This document shows, piece by piece, positions 9,752 through 20,547 of a stretch of 64,000 nucleotides of DNA. Under the pieces are notes generated by a model. That model saw nothing but the letters and a program-made list of their open reading frames with translations. It had not been told where the DNA came from and made no database searches. Source of the DNA: Colias croceus (lineage: Eukaryota; Arthropoda; Insecta; Lepidoptera; Pieridae); NCBI RefSeq assembly GCF_905220415.1, contig NC_059539.1, positions 620,001-684,000 of the forward strand, given 5' to 3'. The position numbers were made by a program, and so were the translations under genes. Numbering within the stretch: position 1 is the first letter of the stretch; the number at the start of each line of letters is the position of its first letter.

Positions 9752-12700
9752 GTAATTTTTTGTGTATGTTTGTTGGTGTGAATGAGCTAACCGATCTTGT
9801 AAAATTTTGTGTAGTGTGAGGTAAAATAGGTAGTGGGATCTACGATTTCATCGCAATGATAAACAAAAAAAAAGTTGAGAATTTTAGATTGTATAATGCT
9901 TAAAAATTATAATTATGAAGAATTAAATATAGGATTTCAATCTATAAAAGCATTTTCCACTAATTATTTAAGTAATAAGTATTTAATTAAAGACTGAAGA
10001 TAAAAGTTCTCTTTATCCTAGATCTTAGCAGGATAATCGTATGTGAGCTAACACGCAAGAGCAACTTTTGTCTCCGCAACTATTTTGTCTCTCCCATCAA
10101 CTCTATAGGAAGTTACGTCGCTACATGCGCGCACTTTCTTACTAGCCCATAGAGTTGATGGGAGAGACAAAATAGTTGCGGAGATAAAAGTTGCTCTTGC
10201 GCGCTACCTGTATGGGGATATTCATTACAAAATAGATCAATACTTAGAATTCAATAAACACTTGTTAAAACAACTCATATGTTACTCATACCTATCGGCT
10301 ATCACAACAAATACAATATAACCAGATAAGCGATGATAAGAATAAAAGTAGCTTTGTTCGCACTTTCGCAAACTACATGTTTGCACACAATTTATAATCA
10401 AAATATAATGTTGAACTAACTATTATTATAGCTATATACACGTATAGAAGCAATAAATTATTATTATTATGAGTCAATTACTACATAGTATAATTTATAA
10501 ACCAAAGTCGCTTTCTCTGTCCCTTTATCTCTATATCCCTATTAGGCTTAAATCTTTAAAACTACGCATCCGCGGTTTTTTCACAGAACAGTGGTTTTTT
10601 AATAGATAGAAGTAATTCTCAAAGAAGGTATTATTTTACAGTTGTATGTTGTTTGCTGGTTAAAAATTATTCAACGCAAACATAGACGAACAAATTGTTA
10701 TGAAAATTATAAAAAAAAATGAGTCAAGAGAAAAATTAGTCGGGCTTTTCAAATATTTATGAATAATTTTTTGTGCAACAAAATTTTAAATTATAAAATA
10801 TTGTACCGGGGAAAATATTTACAATATAGAAACCACAGCTCTACTTTGCAAAATAAACATAATTTCAAAATTAGATATGACTACAATAATTATTGAGTTT
10901 TGAGAAAATTACTTTTTTAATCCAGAATAAATTAAATTCCAATTAAATCTTATTACAGATGCACGTAGCAATCGGGGAAGGAGTAACGGTGCGGCGCGTG
11001 CGCATATCATTCAGAGCAACGCATGCATTACCGCATAACTACTACACTGTCAGGGAACTGACGCTGGCCGCGAGATGTCTCTGCCACGGACATGCTAGTC
11101 ATTGCAATGTTAACGATAAGGTTGGTAAAATTATAGAGCAATATTATTAAGCGCATATCGATCAGAGCAACATGACTGCTATACTGGCAGGGAACTGATG
11201 ACTATGATACAAAATTTATCAAATTAGGCAACTTTTCCAATAAGTTTTGTTAAACAAGACTCTTTTAAATTTTTTAAATACTAGAATGTACATCTGTAGA
11301 GTAGCATCATTGTTACAAAAATGTTGTAGAAAGCTAATTAGTGGGGAAATATCCCTCCCTATCAACGCAACGTAATGTATCATTGCTAATTAAGTTGGTC
11401 AAATCACTCCACCAATCCTTTCTTCCTAAATCCTACATCCTTCCATAATACATTTTAAATGCCATTCCCCATTCCAGGGAGCAAAATGCGACTGTCTCCA
11501 CGGCACTTGCGGAGGGCACTGCCAGCGCTGCTGCTCCGGCTCCAAGTGGCAGCCGCACCGGCCCTGTGCCCCCTCTGGGGACTGCTCCTGCGGGGAGCGG
11601 GGGGAGTGCGCGTTCGATGATACCGGAGATGTGCTGTGTGTTAATTGTACTGTGAGTTGGTTTAAGAAACTGTCAAAAGCATGCATATAGTATACAGCTT
11701 GCCTATATCGTATACGATATGTATACCTTCAAAAAAGAGTATACACATCTCTCAAAGGCCGGCAAAAAATCGTAATATTCACTAGCGTTGCAATTGCTTT
11801 AATAATTAGCTCTAAGTTTTAAATGAGAATATAGAATTATTTAAACCTTAATTATAATGTATTAAAAGGAAACTGATTTTAAAATTAAATCAATAGCTTT
11901 ATTGTACAAAGTATCATCAAGGCTGAATTTCTACAAAGTTCCGATGTTTGCATACCCATAGCATACGTCATTCAATTATTATTTTATAAAAATCTTACTT
12001 TACCAAAAAAATCTCTATCTTCTTATTTAAAGGCAGTGACTAACTTTCTGACCTTTACTGGTGTCTGTTATCATTTTATGACTCAACCTTTTCGCTCGCT
12101 ATCTATCAGTGACAATATCATTCATATATCATTAAAACTAGACGATTCATAGTCTGATATTATCTTTTGGACAATATTTAGATTTGCAATTTAATCCTTG
12201 AACATGAGCTTTTCCACCGACTCTAAAAACAGAGGAGGTTAAGAACCTGTATTCCTTTTTGGTTTGTTATCTCAGAACTTTCGACTGGGTGAACTGATTT
12301 TGATGTTCTTTTTTTTGAAATTTGGTGCCTTCCGGTATAATATGACCAAATAAATTTTATCCAGTTCTGATTATTATATGATGGCGATTTAGTTGTAGTT
12401 AAAAATAATTAAACTCTTAAGTTTTTACTGTGGTTTTCAGGATAATCGCGCTGGGCCACTTTGTGATCGATGCTTGGTTGGCTTTTATAACGCGCTCCCT
12501 GACGGACCTTGCGTGCCGTGTGACTGCGATCCTGAAGGTTCTGATGGTAAGGATGTTCATTTTAAAAGCAAACAAAACATATTTTTTAAGTGTAGCAAGT
12601 TCTTTCAGCTTACTGTAACTTTGGAATACCAACGTCTGATATCATAGAAGTCTTATTTCAGAACAATATTTATAAATTTTTAGGTGAAAACTTATTTTTA

Positions 12701-15700
12701 CATAGAATCGGTCGGGTCATATACCTATGTCGTCAAAACGCATTGAATCTTTTGCTATTTGATAAACTGTTATGAATAGGAGATGGTTCTATGACTGGAA
12801 CGAAATTTTCTCATGATTAAAAAAAAAGTAAAAAGTCTCGATCAAACAAGCTTCTTTATATTTTTCAGGATCATGTAACTGGGACAAACAGCAGCAGCGT
12901 GTCCTCTGCACCTGTCACGCTGGCTTCTCAGGTCCGAAGTGCGAATCATGCGAAGACATTAACGCTGTATTCCCAAACTGTGTGGTGGATGACACCACGC
13001 CATCGTGCAAGTGCGACCCCAGGGGCATTGTGGATCCTAGTAGAGTTTGTGAAGACGTTTGTGAATGTAAGGTGAGTAAATTTAAAAGTAAAAAGAAAAA
13101 TAAAGCTTGATCTCGTTGAATTTGGTTAAGAAACAATTCTATAAATGCCCACATGTTGCTTAATTTTTATTAAATAATTTATAATTGAAACAGCTGAATA
13201 CATCCGAGTGTTTGCTTTCCACCACAATATAAAGTGAAAATCAAACTCACTCTCAAAGTCTAATGTCATAATCATAACTATAACTATAAAAATACTTTTG
13301 TATGGTTATGCTTTCTACACTTGGTTTGAAACTGTACAGAAATTTAAATTTATTTCAATCTTGTGTGAAATATTTTTTCAGGCAAACGTAATAGGCGAAC
13401 GTTGTGACGAATGTGCTTCAGGATATTTCGGTCTAAGCGCAGATTTAGCAGATGGATGCTTGCCATGTTATTGTTCCCATCTCGCTGAGACGTGTCGCGT
13501 GAACCATAGAGCACATATGCACCCTGACGTGAGTATTCTTTAACCCCCAGACTTAAGAACATTGATATTATTGCTAATATTATTAAGGAAAGGTATGACA
13601 GAATGACCGGCCTGTCGTGGCAAGAAGTCAAAGCACAAGCCCAAAATCGACGTGACTGGAAAGAGTTTACTGAGGCCCTATGCTCCACGATGAGTTAAAG
13701 GAACAATCATCATGACAGAATATATTATATCAAAAATATTAAGAACTAAACAGAACACACGATGAATATTGTAGACAGTAATAAGTTATTATTTTGGTAT
13801 TAAACGTGGTATGTTCAAAAATTCTATTAAAGCATCGATGGTTACAAATTATAACACAACAATAGAAATAAGACATAAGCGAGGTTCCTTTCCATTATTT
13901 TCAAAGTGACTGAATATAAAAGTAATAACTGAATAATTTTGTTTCTGGAGGAAAGGTGGTGTTGCCTATGGGAGAGGCGTGGCTCATCAGTGACGCAGCG
14001 CTCAACGAGACCCTGGAGCCTTCAGTGGATGAGCAGGGAAAGCCTTATCTGATTACTTATGAGGTTTGTATGTGGACATAGATTTAAGAATGGCTCTAAA
14101 CACATGCTTTGGTGAATTTTGTATATAGTGCTTAATTATCTAAATCTATGATGATAGTACTACTACTTTTAATAGGGTTTCGAAACCAATTGCGGAAAAA
14201 TAATTATTTGTATATTTTTAAAAACTATGTAAGTACTATATTTTTTAAAAATAAATGTTATAATTTATAGTTATTTATTTAACTCAGTAAATTTAAAATT
14301 TAATATGCTTGATGATATCATCATATTGGTAGTATTTTTTGACTGCTCAGTTTTTTTCTTCAACAGATAGGTCTTTATCGCAATGAGTCATACGTTAATC
14401 GCAATAATGAGAGACCATATTGAAGTAGTTTGTTTAGATTGTAATAAAGAATGATTCATTGTTTTATGACAAATCATAATTAAGTATAAGCTTATTAGAT
14501 AAGTTTTTGTAAAAGATTGTGGACCCAAAAATACAGGCTGTCCTAGTTTGGGGTCCAAATTTGACATGTTTGTACCTAATGATTTTTGTTTTTTTTTTAT
14601 TTTTATATTTGATTATATAATTTTCTTAGACTGCGATAAACTGCTCTTATTACAATGAGTGAAATAAATGTTTTTCTAGGTAGAAGGATGGGAATCATTT
14701 TACTGGTTGACAAACTCGTTCAGTGGGGAGCAGCTAGAGGCTTATGGGAGCGAAGTCAAAACGAGTATGTACTGGAGCGTGGCGCGAGGAGACACTGGAG
14801 GTAGCCCCACTGTAGGGCCTGATGTCATTCTGGTGGCAAATGGTAAGATCATCTGCGTGTTTGAATAAAAGGTGAAAAATAGAGCTGCAACAATAATTTC
14901 TCATTTGAGAAAGCAACCAGAAACATCACGAGGTATCTATATTTTTGTGGTTTAGATGTTTTCGTAATATTTCCGGATAAATGACATTTAAATTGTAATT
15001 TATTGCATGTTGTTAATTCCAGATTTTATTTCATTAATCATCTTCTAATAAAGAGCTTTTGTAATATTTAGTTTCGATACTTATTGTCACCTTTTCAGAT
15101 GGCAGAAAACTGACGTACATAAACAGCAGTCACGAGTTCCCCGGTCAGTTGGAACTGAGTGTGGTCCTGGTGGAAGGCAACTGGTACTTGGAGAATGAAC
15201 TAGCAACCAGGACACAGTTATTGGATGTTCTGAGTGACCTGCGGGCGATTATGATTCGAGCTCATTATCATAATGACCAGGATGAGGTAGGAAGATATTT
15301 TATGACGTGATGTATATCCAAGAATATGCCAAACTGCACAGATTGTAGGAATGTTTGTATAATCTTGTGTAGGTATAACTTATCTGTCAAACATGGTTTT
15401 GATTTGGTTTTGATACATTTTTTGGTGTTCCTGTTCTATATATTATGACCAAAATTCGGCTGTCCCAGGTGAAAAAAAAATCATTCGGAAGAAAGTTCTT
15501 AACTGCTCTATCAGCAATCGAAATGTATTGTACAATCTTATATACTAAATTGTCTTAAATCTTTCAACACAGGTTCGGTTAGAAGGCGTAGAGATCCTCA
15601 GTGGGCACACAGCAACAGAAATATGCGCGTGCCCTAACGGCTACGAAGGTTCCCAATGTGCGCAATGTGCGTGGACGCACGTGCGCATCCGCCGCGCGCC

Positions 15701-18426
15701 CACTGCGCTGCCGGCGTTCGAGTGTGTGCCGTGCGCGTGCAATATGCACGCTGGGTGCGCTAGCGGTGAGCGGCTGCATGTTAATATGATACGAGAGCTA
15801 GACGTGGTGGTGGTGGAGAAAATTTAAAGGGAAATCGTTTGATTTTTTCATAGTAAGGTAGCATTTAAAATAAGTGATGTTTTTTGTAGAATATTTTTTT
15901 TTTGGAAAATGAGGTAGAGTAAAAAAGTACCAACTCTAATTTATTCTTCTTATTTTGACTTAATATTGGCTTGGGATCAGTTTATGTAGAGTCTACCAGA
16001 TTTTCTTTTTAAAATTTTACTTTGCATTATCCATAACGGAATGCCAGAAAAAGGTTTAAAAAATAATTTTAGTATCATTACTTTTTAAATTTGCTTTTTA
16101 GTTGACGGTCCGTGTGGAGAATGTCAACACAACACAACTGGGCCGCACTGCGAGCGCTGTCTTCCGGGTCATTATGGGAACCCAGTGACGGTATGTAACC
16201 ACATAATTTCATTTAGAAATGAAAGTTAAATTAAACGATAAAAATATACTCTAAAATATATTACGCTCTCTTATGGCTGGTTCACACTTTGATTAGTGCG
16301 AGTGCAAGTGATTAGTGCAGGTGTTTAGTAACTACGTGTGGACAGCGACTGTTTAGTGCAAGTGTTTAGTAGGCTGTGTAGTAAAGTGAATAGAAGCGTG
16401 TTCTATTTTTTTGCGAGTGGACTGCGAGTAGCCACGTCCCGCGCGCCCTCCCTCCCCTCACTCGCAGCGTGCCTGCCACTAAACACGTCTGGACAGGAGT
16501 GTTTAGTGTTTAGTGTTTAGCGTAGTGTGTAGCGTCGCACGCGGCACGCTTGTTGTTGTACAAAATGGCATTCGCACTAATCACCTGCACTCGCAGTGAA
16601 TTGGACACTACTCGCACTACACACCTGCACTCGCACTAATCACCTGCACTCGCACTAATCAAAGTGTGAACCAGCCTTTTATAGAATTTTTTGCTAGTGG
16701 TTTTTAATCTTATAATAGAATAATAATTTATTTCTACAGGGTGGCTGTAAGCCCTGCGCCTGCCCACTATACGAGGCTAGTAACAACTTCAGTCCGAACT
16801 GTGCCCTTGCCGGTGCTGAGGGAGATGACTTCGTTTGTACACAGTGCCCGGATGGGTACACTGGAGATCATTGTGAAACGTAAGTTTAATAACTGACGGA
16901 TTTTGTATAAACCGTCTCGTCTTCATATCACGCTATTGAAAATAGAATTGTTTTTTTTTATAATGTACTTTTCCCTTTGCTTGATTTCTTGTTTCGAAAT
17001 TCGACTCTATCATGCTACCAACTCTCTCCCATGTCTAATTCTTCTAGAGGACTACTTCAACCGTATTAGTTTTTATTATTATTAGCACCTTAAAGTATAA
17101 ATTAATACGATTAATTACATTTTAATGTTATTTATATATTATATTTATCACATTTTGTAAACTGGAGGCGGGACGATCAGCTGGTTAAACATCATTTACT
17201 AATTTTTCGTTTCTTTGTCTTTAGCTGCGACTCCGGCTACTGGGGGTCTCCCACGACCCCGGGCGGGTCGTGCGTCCCCTGCGCGTGCGGCGGTGGGCCG
17301 TGCAATGTGGAAACCGGCGCGTGCCTCGTGTGCCCGCCGCACACGGAGGGCGAAACCTGCGATCAGTGTCAGGTATATATTTCTGAATTCTTTATCAAGC
17401 GTAAGTAAGTTTAATGAAAATTCATTTGTAGTGTTGTGACTTGTGTGGCGGAAATATTTTAAAGTCTGTTTAAATTGTGTCTCTAGACTCTATGCAATAA
17501 GTTCTTGTGAAGCTGTCTACCTATTTCTTTATTATATCCTAACTTTAACAATAGTAATGATGATGATGATCATCTCAACTTTATAATTCTGTTAATTATA
17601 TCGGTTATCTAGTATTTTCAATCCTTACAAAATCTTACAACATAAAATTTCTCCACCAAATAAAGTTTTTACAGTTCAGTTATTTAAATAAGTCCAGTTG
17701 TATGTTTAACAATTACTTATCCGCCATAGGAGGGCTACTACTCCTTGATTGAGGGGGGCGCGTGCTTGCCGTGCGAGTGCGGGCGCGGTGCGCTCTCGAG
17801 CGCGTGTGATGTGCGCACCGGAGCATGCGCCTGCGCACCAAACTGGACGGGCCGAGCGTGTGACAGCTGCTCTAGTGGATATGGGGGTACATAATTTATA
17901 AGATGATTTTTATGTAGAGGATTTTTAATTTAGTTTTTAGTTTAAAAATAAATATTCTGATAAATGTTTTAGGTTTTGATTACGCGTGAGTTATGCTTTA
18001 GGTACTAATGCGTTTATAGAATATGGATGTATGTATGTTTTAAAGTTTAAAATAAGATAAATTGCTTTAAGTTTTAATCGTGTTTGGTGGGGTAATAGAT
18101 GATTCTTGCAGTTAATATGAATGCGTTAATAATTTCGTTATAATAATCACATTATAATCGTTCATCGATCATCCTATGCGTTGAAAGCACAATTTTTACT
18201 CTTCACTTTTCATTAATTCAGTTTTTCGAACACACATATTATATCATAATATTTACTATAATAGATGTAGAAGCCGGTTGCCCAGCTTGCCGGTGCGGTG
18301 TTGCTGCGCTAAGCGGCGCGTGCGACCCCGCAAGCGGTCGGTGCGCGTGCTCAGCCGGAGCCGAACCGCCCCGTTGTGATACGTGTCGGTTGGAGTACTG
18401 GGATCTGAGCGCTGATGGCTGTAGAG
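9497..18426 (+). CDS. wb: laminin subunit alpha (alpha-1/2, wing blister type), partial, 15 exons
   Basis: Extracellular basement-membrane glycoprotein. Laminin alpha chains form heterotrimers with beta and gamma chains, and LN domains drive network assembly. The exons (listed separately) give about 798 residues: C-terminal LN region (1 to about 120), LE repeats (about 125-337), L4 domain (about 340-523) and more LE repeats to the end. The LN core HVIIKSGPSPRP, the LN/LE junction YYTVRELTLAARC, the L4 motif FYWLTNSFSGEQLEAYG and SNNFSPNC are visible. The RCC pair in LE1 is typical of alpha chains rather than beta or gamma, and a short LE run before L4 favours alpha-1/2 over alpha-3/5. Possible N-glycosylation sites include NETL, NSSH, NTTG and NWTG. 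Oddities: LN is shortened near its C-terminus and has a very basic insert, and exons from 15573 onward are GC-rich. Signal peptide, first LN half, coiled coil and LG domains are not in view, so the gene extends beyond what I could find. The subtype assignment is by architecture. Confidence 0.88.
10054..10201. repeat. inverted repeat (MITE) in laminin intron
   Basis: Two 53-bp arms (10054-10106 and 10149-10201) are reverse complements with one mismatch, separated by a 42-bp spacer that contains a GC-rich ACATGCGCGC block. A transcript would fold into a long hairpin. No coding content. Probably a palindromic non-autonomous DNA transposon. Confidence 0.8.
10470..10640 (+). mobile_element. Helitron-like type C, 3'-truncated
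   Basis: Shares with 4910-5096 the start ACTACATAGTA, AAGTCGCTTTCTCTGTCCC and TTAAAACTACGCA. The homology then fades before the GC hairpin, and no CTAG end is present. Confidence 0.65.
10959..11120 (+). CDS. wb: laminin alpha exon b: end of LN and start of LE1
   Basis: The acceptor is TTATTACAG and the donor AAG before GTTGGT, phase 0 to 0, 54 residues. VRRVRISFRATHALP aligns with the VRLRFQR strand of LN. NYYTVRELTLAARCLCHGHA is the classic LN/LE junction. Only about nine residues separate the exon start from VRRVRI, where vertebrate alpha chains have about two dozen, so a loop is missing or an exon was not recognised. Confidence 0.88.
11478..11651 (+). CDS. wb: laminin alpha exon c: LE1 end and LE2 start
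   Basis: The acceptor is CCATTCCAG and the donor ACT before GTGAGT, phase 0 to 0, 58 residues. CDCLHGTCGGHCQRCCSG matches the alpha-type LE1 core (HNTCG..CDRCCPG). The loop after it (KWQPHRPCAPSGDC) is shorter than usual. It ends in CVNCT, as in LE2 of alpha-2. Confidence 0.9.
12441..12546 (+). CDS. wb: laminin alpha exon d: LE2 end
   Basis: The acceptor is TGGTTTTCAG and the donor GATG before GTAAGG, phase 0 to 1. It reads DNRAGPLCDRCLVGFYNALP and then a CVPCDCDPEGSDG linker, a textbook LE tail with the next LE's CxCxP start. Confidence 0.9.
12869..13071 (+). CDS. wb: laminin alpha exon e: LE3 and start of LE4
   Basis: The acceptor is ATTTTTCAG and the donor AAG before GTGAGT, phase 1 to 0, 67 full codons. 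LCTCHAGFSGPKCESC is the LE3 core, and CKCDPRGIVDPSRVCEDVC begins LE4. Confidence 0.9.
13382..13528 (+). CDS. wb: laminin alpha exon f: LE4 and entry to L4
   Basis: The acceptor is ATTTTTTCAG and the donor GAC before GTGAGT, phase 0 to 0, 49 residues. IGERCDECASGYFGL is the LE4 core. CLPCYCSHLAETC is the half-LE that precedes the L4 domain in alpha and gamma chains (compare CFCFGHSSVC). Confidence 0.9.
13555..13722 (+). mobile_element. 3' remnant of an RTE-like non-LTR retrotransposon in a laminin intron
   Basis: The frame to TAA at 13696-13698 reads MTGLSWQEVKAQAQNRRDW and on to TEALCSTMS. This is the characteristic C-terminus of lepidopteran RTE-like reverse transcriptase ORFs (GL.W.E.K..AQ.R..W). 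It is followed by an ATCATCATGA tail. Only this 3' piece remains, as expected of 5' truncation during target-primed insertion. It has the same orientation as the host gene. Confidence 0.75.
13956..14063 (+). CDS. wb: laminin alpha exon g: L4 domain N-terminal part
   Basis: The acceptor GGAAAG is weak in pyrimidines but keeps frame. The donor is GAG before GTTTGT, phase 0 to 0, 36 residues. It contains NETL (a possible N-glycan site) and ends PYLITYE. An acceptor 5 bp upstream (CTGGAG) would shift the frame and is rejected. Confidence 0.78.
14680..14842 (+). CDS. wb: laminin alpha exon h: L4 domain core
   Basis: The acceptor is TTTTTCTAG and the donor AATG before GTAAGA, phase 0 to 1. SFYWLTNSFSGEQLEAYG matches the invariant L4 pattern (YW..P..F.G..L.AYGG). 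VILVAN follows as a core strand. Confidence 0.92.
15099..15286 (+). CDS. wb: laminin alpha exon i: L4 domain second half
   Basis: The acceptor is CCTTTTCAG and the donor GAG before GTAGGA, phase 1 to 0. NSSH is a possible glycosylation site. The stretch around LLDVLSDLRAIMIRAHY corresponds to the conserved FL..L..L..ILI.A.Y segment of L4. Confidence 0.9.
15573..15765 (+). CDS. wb: laminin alpha exon j: L4 end and following LE
   Basis: The acceptor is TTTCAACACAG and the donor AGCG before GTGAGC, phase 0 to 1. VRLEGVEILSGHTATEICAC closes L4. CPNGYEGSQCAQCAW is the split LE second half, and CVPCACNMHAGC begins the next LE. The codons are very GC-rich with many CpG. Confidence 0.9.
16102..16190 (+). 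CDS. wb: laminin alpha exon k: LE repeat
   Basis: The acceptor is GCTTTTTAG and the donor ACG before GTATGT, phase 1 to 0. It reads GPCGECQHNTTGPHCERC and then LPGHYGNP, a canonical LE with an N-glycosylation site (NTT). Confidence 0.92.
16275..16676. mobile_element. MITE of about 400 bp in laminin intron
   Basis: The ends GGCTGGTTCACACTTTGATT and AATCAAAGTGTGAACCAGCC are perfect reverse complements, and homology extends further through repeated ATTAGTGCGAGTGC-type units. The interior repeats GTGTTTAGT and is partly GC-rich but has no transposase. The target duplication is not clear. Confidence 0.85.
16740..16879 (+). CDS. wb: laminin alpha exon l: LE repeat with SNNFSP motif
   Basis: The acceptor is TTTCTACAG and the donor GAAAC before GTAAGT, phase 0 to 2. 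CKPCACPLYEASNNFSPNC is nearly the vertebrate alpha-1/2 motif CACPL...SNNFSP.C, the strongest single indication of chain type. TQCPDGYTGDHCE follows. Confidence 0.93.
17225..17372 (+). CDS. wb: laminin alpha exon m: LE repeat
   Basis: The acceptor is TTGTCTTTAG and the donor CAG before GTATAT, phase 2 to 0. CDSGYWGSPTTPGGSCVPC matches GY.G.P..PGGSC.PC of alpha chains. The Cys spacing continues through CNVETGACLVCPPHTEGETC. G+C is far above the intron level. Confidence 0.92.
17730..17886 (+). CDS. wb: laminin alpha exon n: LE repeat
   Basis: The acceptor is ATCCGCCATAG and the donor GGGG before GTACAT, phase 0 to 1. EGYYSLIEGGACLPCECG and ACDVRTGACACAPNWTGRAC give one LE with an NWT glycosylation site. 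Confidence 0.92.
18265..18426 (+). CDS. wb: laminin alpha exon o: LE repeat, last exon recognised
   Basis: The acceptor is ACTATAATAG and the donor AGAG before GTGAGT, phase 1 to 1. AGCPACRCGVAALSGACDP and then GRCACSAGAEPPRCDTC fit the LE spacing, ending DLSADGCRG. The strong open donor and missing coiled-coil and LG domains show that the message continues further downstream. G+C is again high. Confidence 0.9.
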
Positions 18427-20170
18427 GTGAGTGTTTAGTGGTAGAGTTTAGTATGAGAAGCAGTAATAATGTACCTATATTTTGTCTTGATCTCTTGATG
18501 GAAATGCATTTTATAGTTTTAGACTTTGAGATAAAGCACTAAAGTTCCACTTTTATTAACTTTTCAATTGACTTTGTTGAACTGATGTGTTTTGCTATGG
18601 TGGGTATATTATATTTATGACTCGTAACAAATATTTGGAAATTCATCCGGTTTATAATTTTGTGGTAAGTGTATATACTTTTTCTATAATATGTAATATA
18701 GTTTTAAATCGTGAGAACTATAAATGAGATTTAGATTTTAGAGAGAATGTGGCAATTTTTTTTTTTACTTATAACGCGGTCAATTTAGACAATAAAAATG
18801 GTAGTAATGTTACAAAAATTTACTGAAAGACTTTTAAAACTTTATTTGCTATTGTAAAAAGATCGTAGACCTCAGCTCTTCACAAATTTGGCTCTACGAT
18901 AATTTTTGGTATTTAAAATGCCTATTTTGACCGAACAGCTAAAGCTGATGTTCAAATTATTTATAATTAAATTGGGAGAGCAACATTTATCTCGCAAATA
19001 AAGATTATTGTTCATATCTGCTTTCCGTAATAATAGATAATATTATAAGCATGATATGTTTTCAGGTAGCTACTGCTTCAGTTGGATAAATATGAATGTA
19101 ATTATAAAACAATACAATGTAACTAAGGAAAATATAAAACAGCACACATTACTTTTCTGAAAACAACCATAAAAGATATGAATGTAATTATAAAACAAAA
19201 CAATATAAGGAAAATATAAAACTCGTTACTTCTTCCCTGAAAACAACCGTAAAGGATCTATACAAATGGCTTTATACGATGCGCGATTACGAAGACCACG
19301 CGCGCCGCGGGCGCAAACTACTTCAACAATATAAAACAAACATCAATACAACACACATTGAGCCATCACAATTGTTTAGTAATAACAAAATTGCGTGGCA
19401 GTGCGCAATTTACGTAATGTGGGGCCACCAAGGAGCCGCCTGGGGCCAGTCTAGGTTAGACCTAAGTTATTTTGCATGATCTTGAACCTTTGACATCCGG
19501 TTTTTGATCTATTATGTCTAGCTGGCCGCTGGCTTCATCTTGTACTGGATATAAAACTATTTTGGATATCTGCAAAACAACCATTTTTATAGCTTAGATT
19601 AGAAAATGTAACATACCTAAAATAAAAGCTTCGTTTATAATAATATGAGCTTTCCTGTAAAATTAAATGAATAATGTTCATCAACTCATTCTAAAAGTGA
19701 ATCATGGTGTTGTATAGTTTTTAGTCTACACAATAAACACCAATCATCCAACAACATAATCAAAAACATAAATAATTCCTCACCCCTTATATTATGCTCA
19801 CACTTAGCGCTTACACCGTAAATAACGAATACAACAATAAACATGCCCGCTTGTGTATCAAATGCTCAAATTTATAAACCTCTGGCTTGTGTCTTTATTT
19901 GCTCTTATAAATTTATGGACCAAGCGTTGTAACAATGAGCATCGTAATGCAAAATGCAGTTATTAAGATAATATTATGAAGAATGTTCTTGCAACTATGG
20001 TAGGAAATAATTTTTAGAATTAAAGTAATTCTAATAATATCAAAAATTATTGTGCATTTTACACTAAAATATAATTATTGAATTTTCAATTCAATTTAAT
20101 ACTAAAATATATTATTTTAAATTTTTATACGTTACGTATAAAATATATTATTTTAAAGTTTTATACGTAC
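18427..20170. other. non-coding, presumed laminin intron
   Basis: No LE-like Cys pattern was seen on the + strand. A 66-codon frame at 19279-19479 has a locally GC-rich start but no family signature. Direct repeats of about 38 bp occur at 20106-20168 (ATATATTATTTTAA then TTTATACGT, twice). Confidence 0.5.
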
Positions 20171-20225
20171 AAAAAAACCCTCTAAGTATTCTTACTAGAT
20201 GTAAGAATACTTAGAGGGTTTTTTT
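20171..20225. repeat. perfect 25-bp hairpin
   Basis: Arms 20171-20195 and 20201-20225 are exact reverse complements (core CCCTCTAAGTATTCTTAC against GTAAGAATACTTAGAGGG) with the 5-nt loop TAGAT. No gene is attached. It may be a palindromic transposon remnant or a small-RNA hairpin. Confidence 0.85.
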
Positions 20226-20483
20226 TTTTGTTAAACTTGGTAATTACTGAAACGATTCTGTCAGTATCATCGACACGCAAATTTACCCTACAAATTATAT
20301 AGGCGCATTAAAATTATCCACAATTTTAATTCAGGCGCTATAAATATTATTAAAAGTGCAATAGAATGCTATGATAAAGCGGATAAATTATAATTAGACA
20401 TATTATAATATTAAAATATTATTTAATTACTTATTTCTTCAAAATTTCTCAACATCTTAAGTATGAGCTAGAAAATTTTGAAC

Positions 20484-20547
20484 GAATGTTAACCTTTAGG
20501 TCCAACATTGCGTTTGGACGCAACGTTAGACCTAAAGGTTAACATTC
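20484..20547. repeat. 64-bp hairpin, pre-miRNA sized
   Basis: Outer arms 20484-20502 and 20529-20547 are perfect over 19 bp (GAATGTTAACCTTTAGGTC against its reverse complement). The interior pairs imperfectly (CAACATTGCGT with ACGCAACGTTAG) around a TTGG loop. The size and bulged interior resemble a pre-miRNA or mirtron-like hairpin, but only the fold is seen. Confidence 0.75.

Noticed and set aside
13350..13688. 112-codon frame on - inside the laminin gene
   Set aside because: It is the antisense of laminin exon f and of the RTE-like reverse transcriptase remnant.
9497..18426. Laminin gamma chain as an alternative, since it also has LN-LE-L4-LE order
   Set aside because: The Cys-Cys pair in LE1, the SNNFSPNC motif and the PGGSC.PC repeat are alpha-chain features, and the gamma nidogen-binding NIDPNAV motif is absent.
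19279..19479. 66-codon frame with a locally GC-rich start as the next laminin exon
   Set aside because: No LE cysteine pattern, and the phase-1 acceptor required after exon o is not present at its start.
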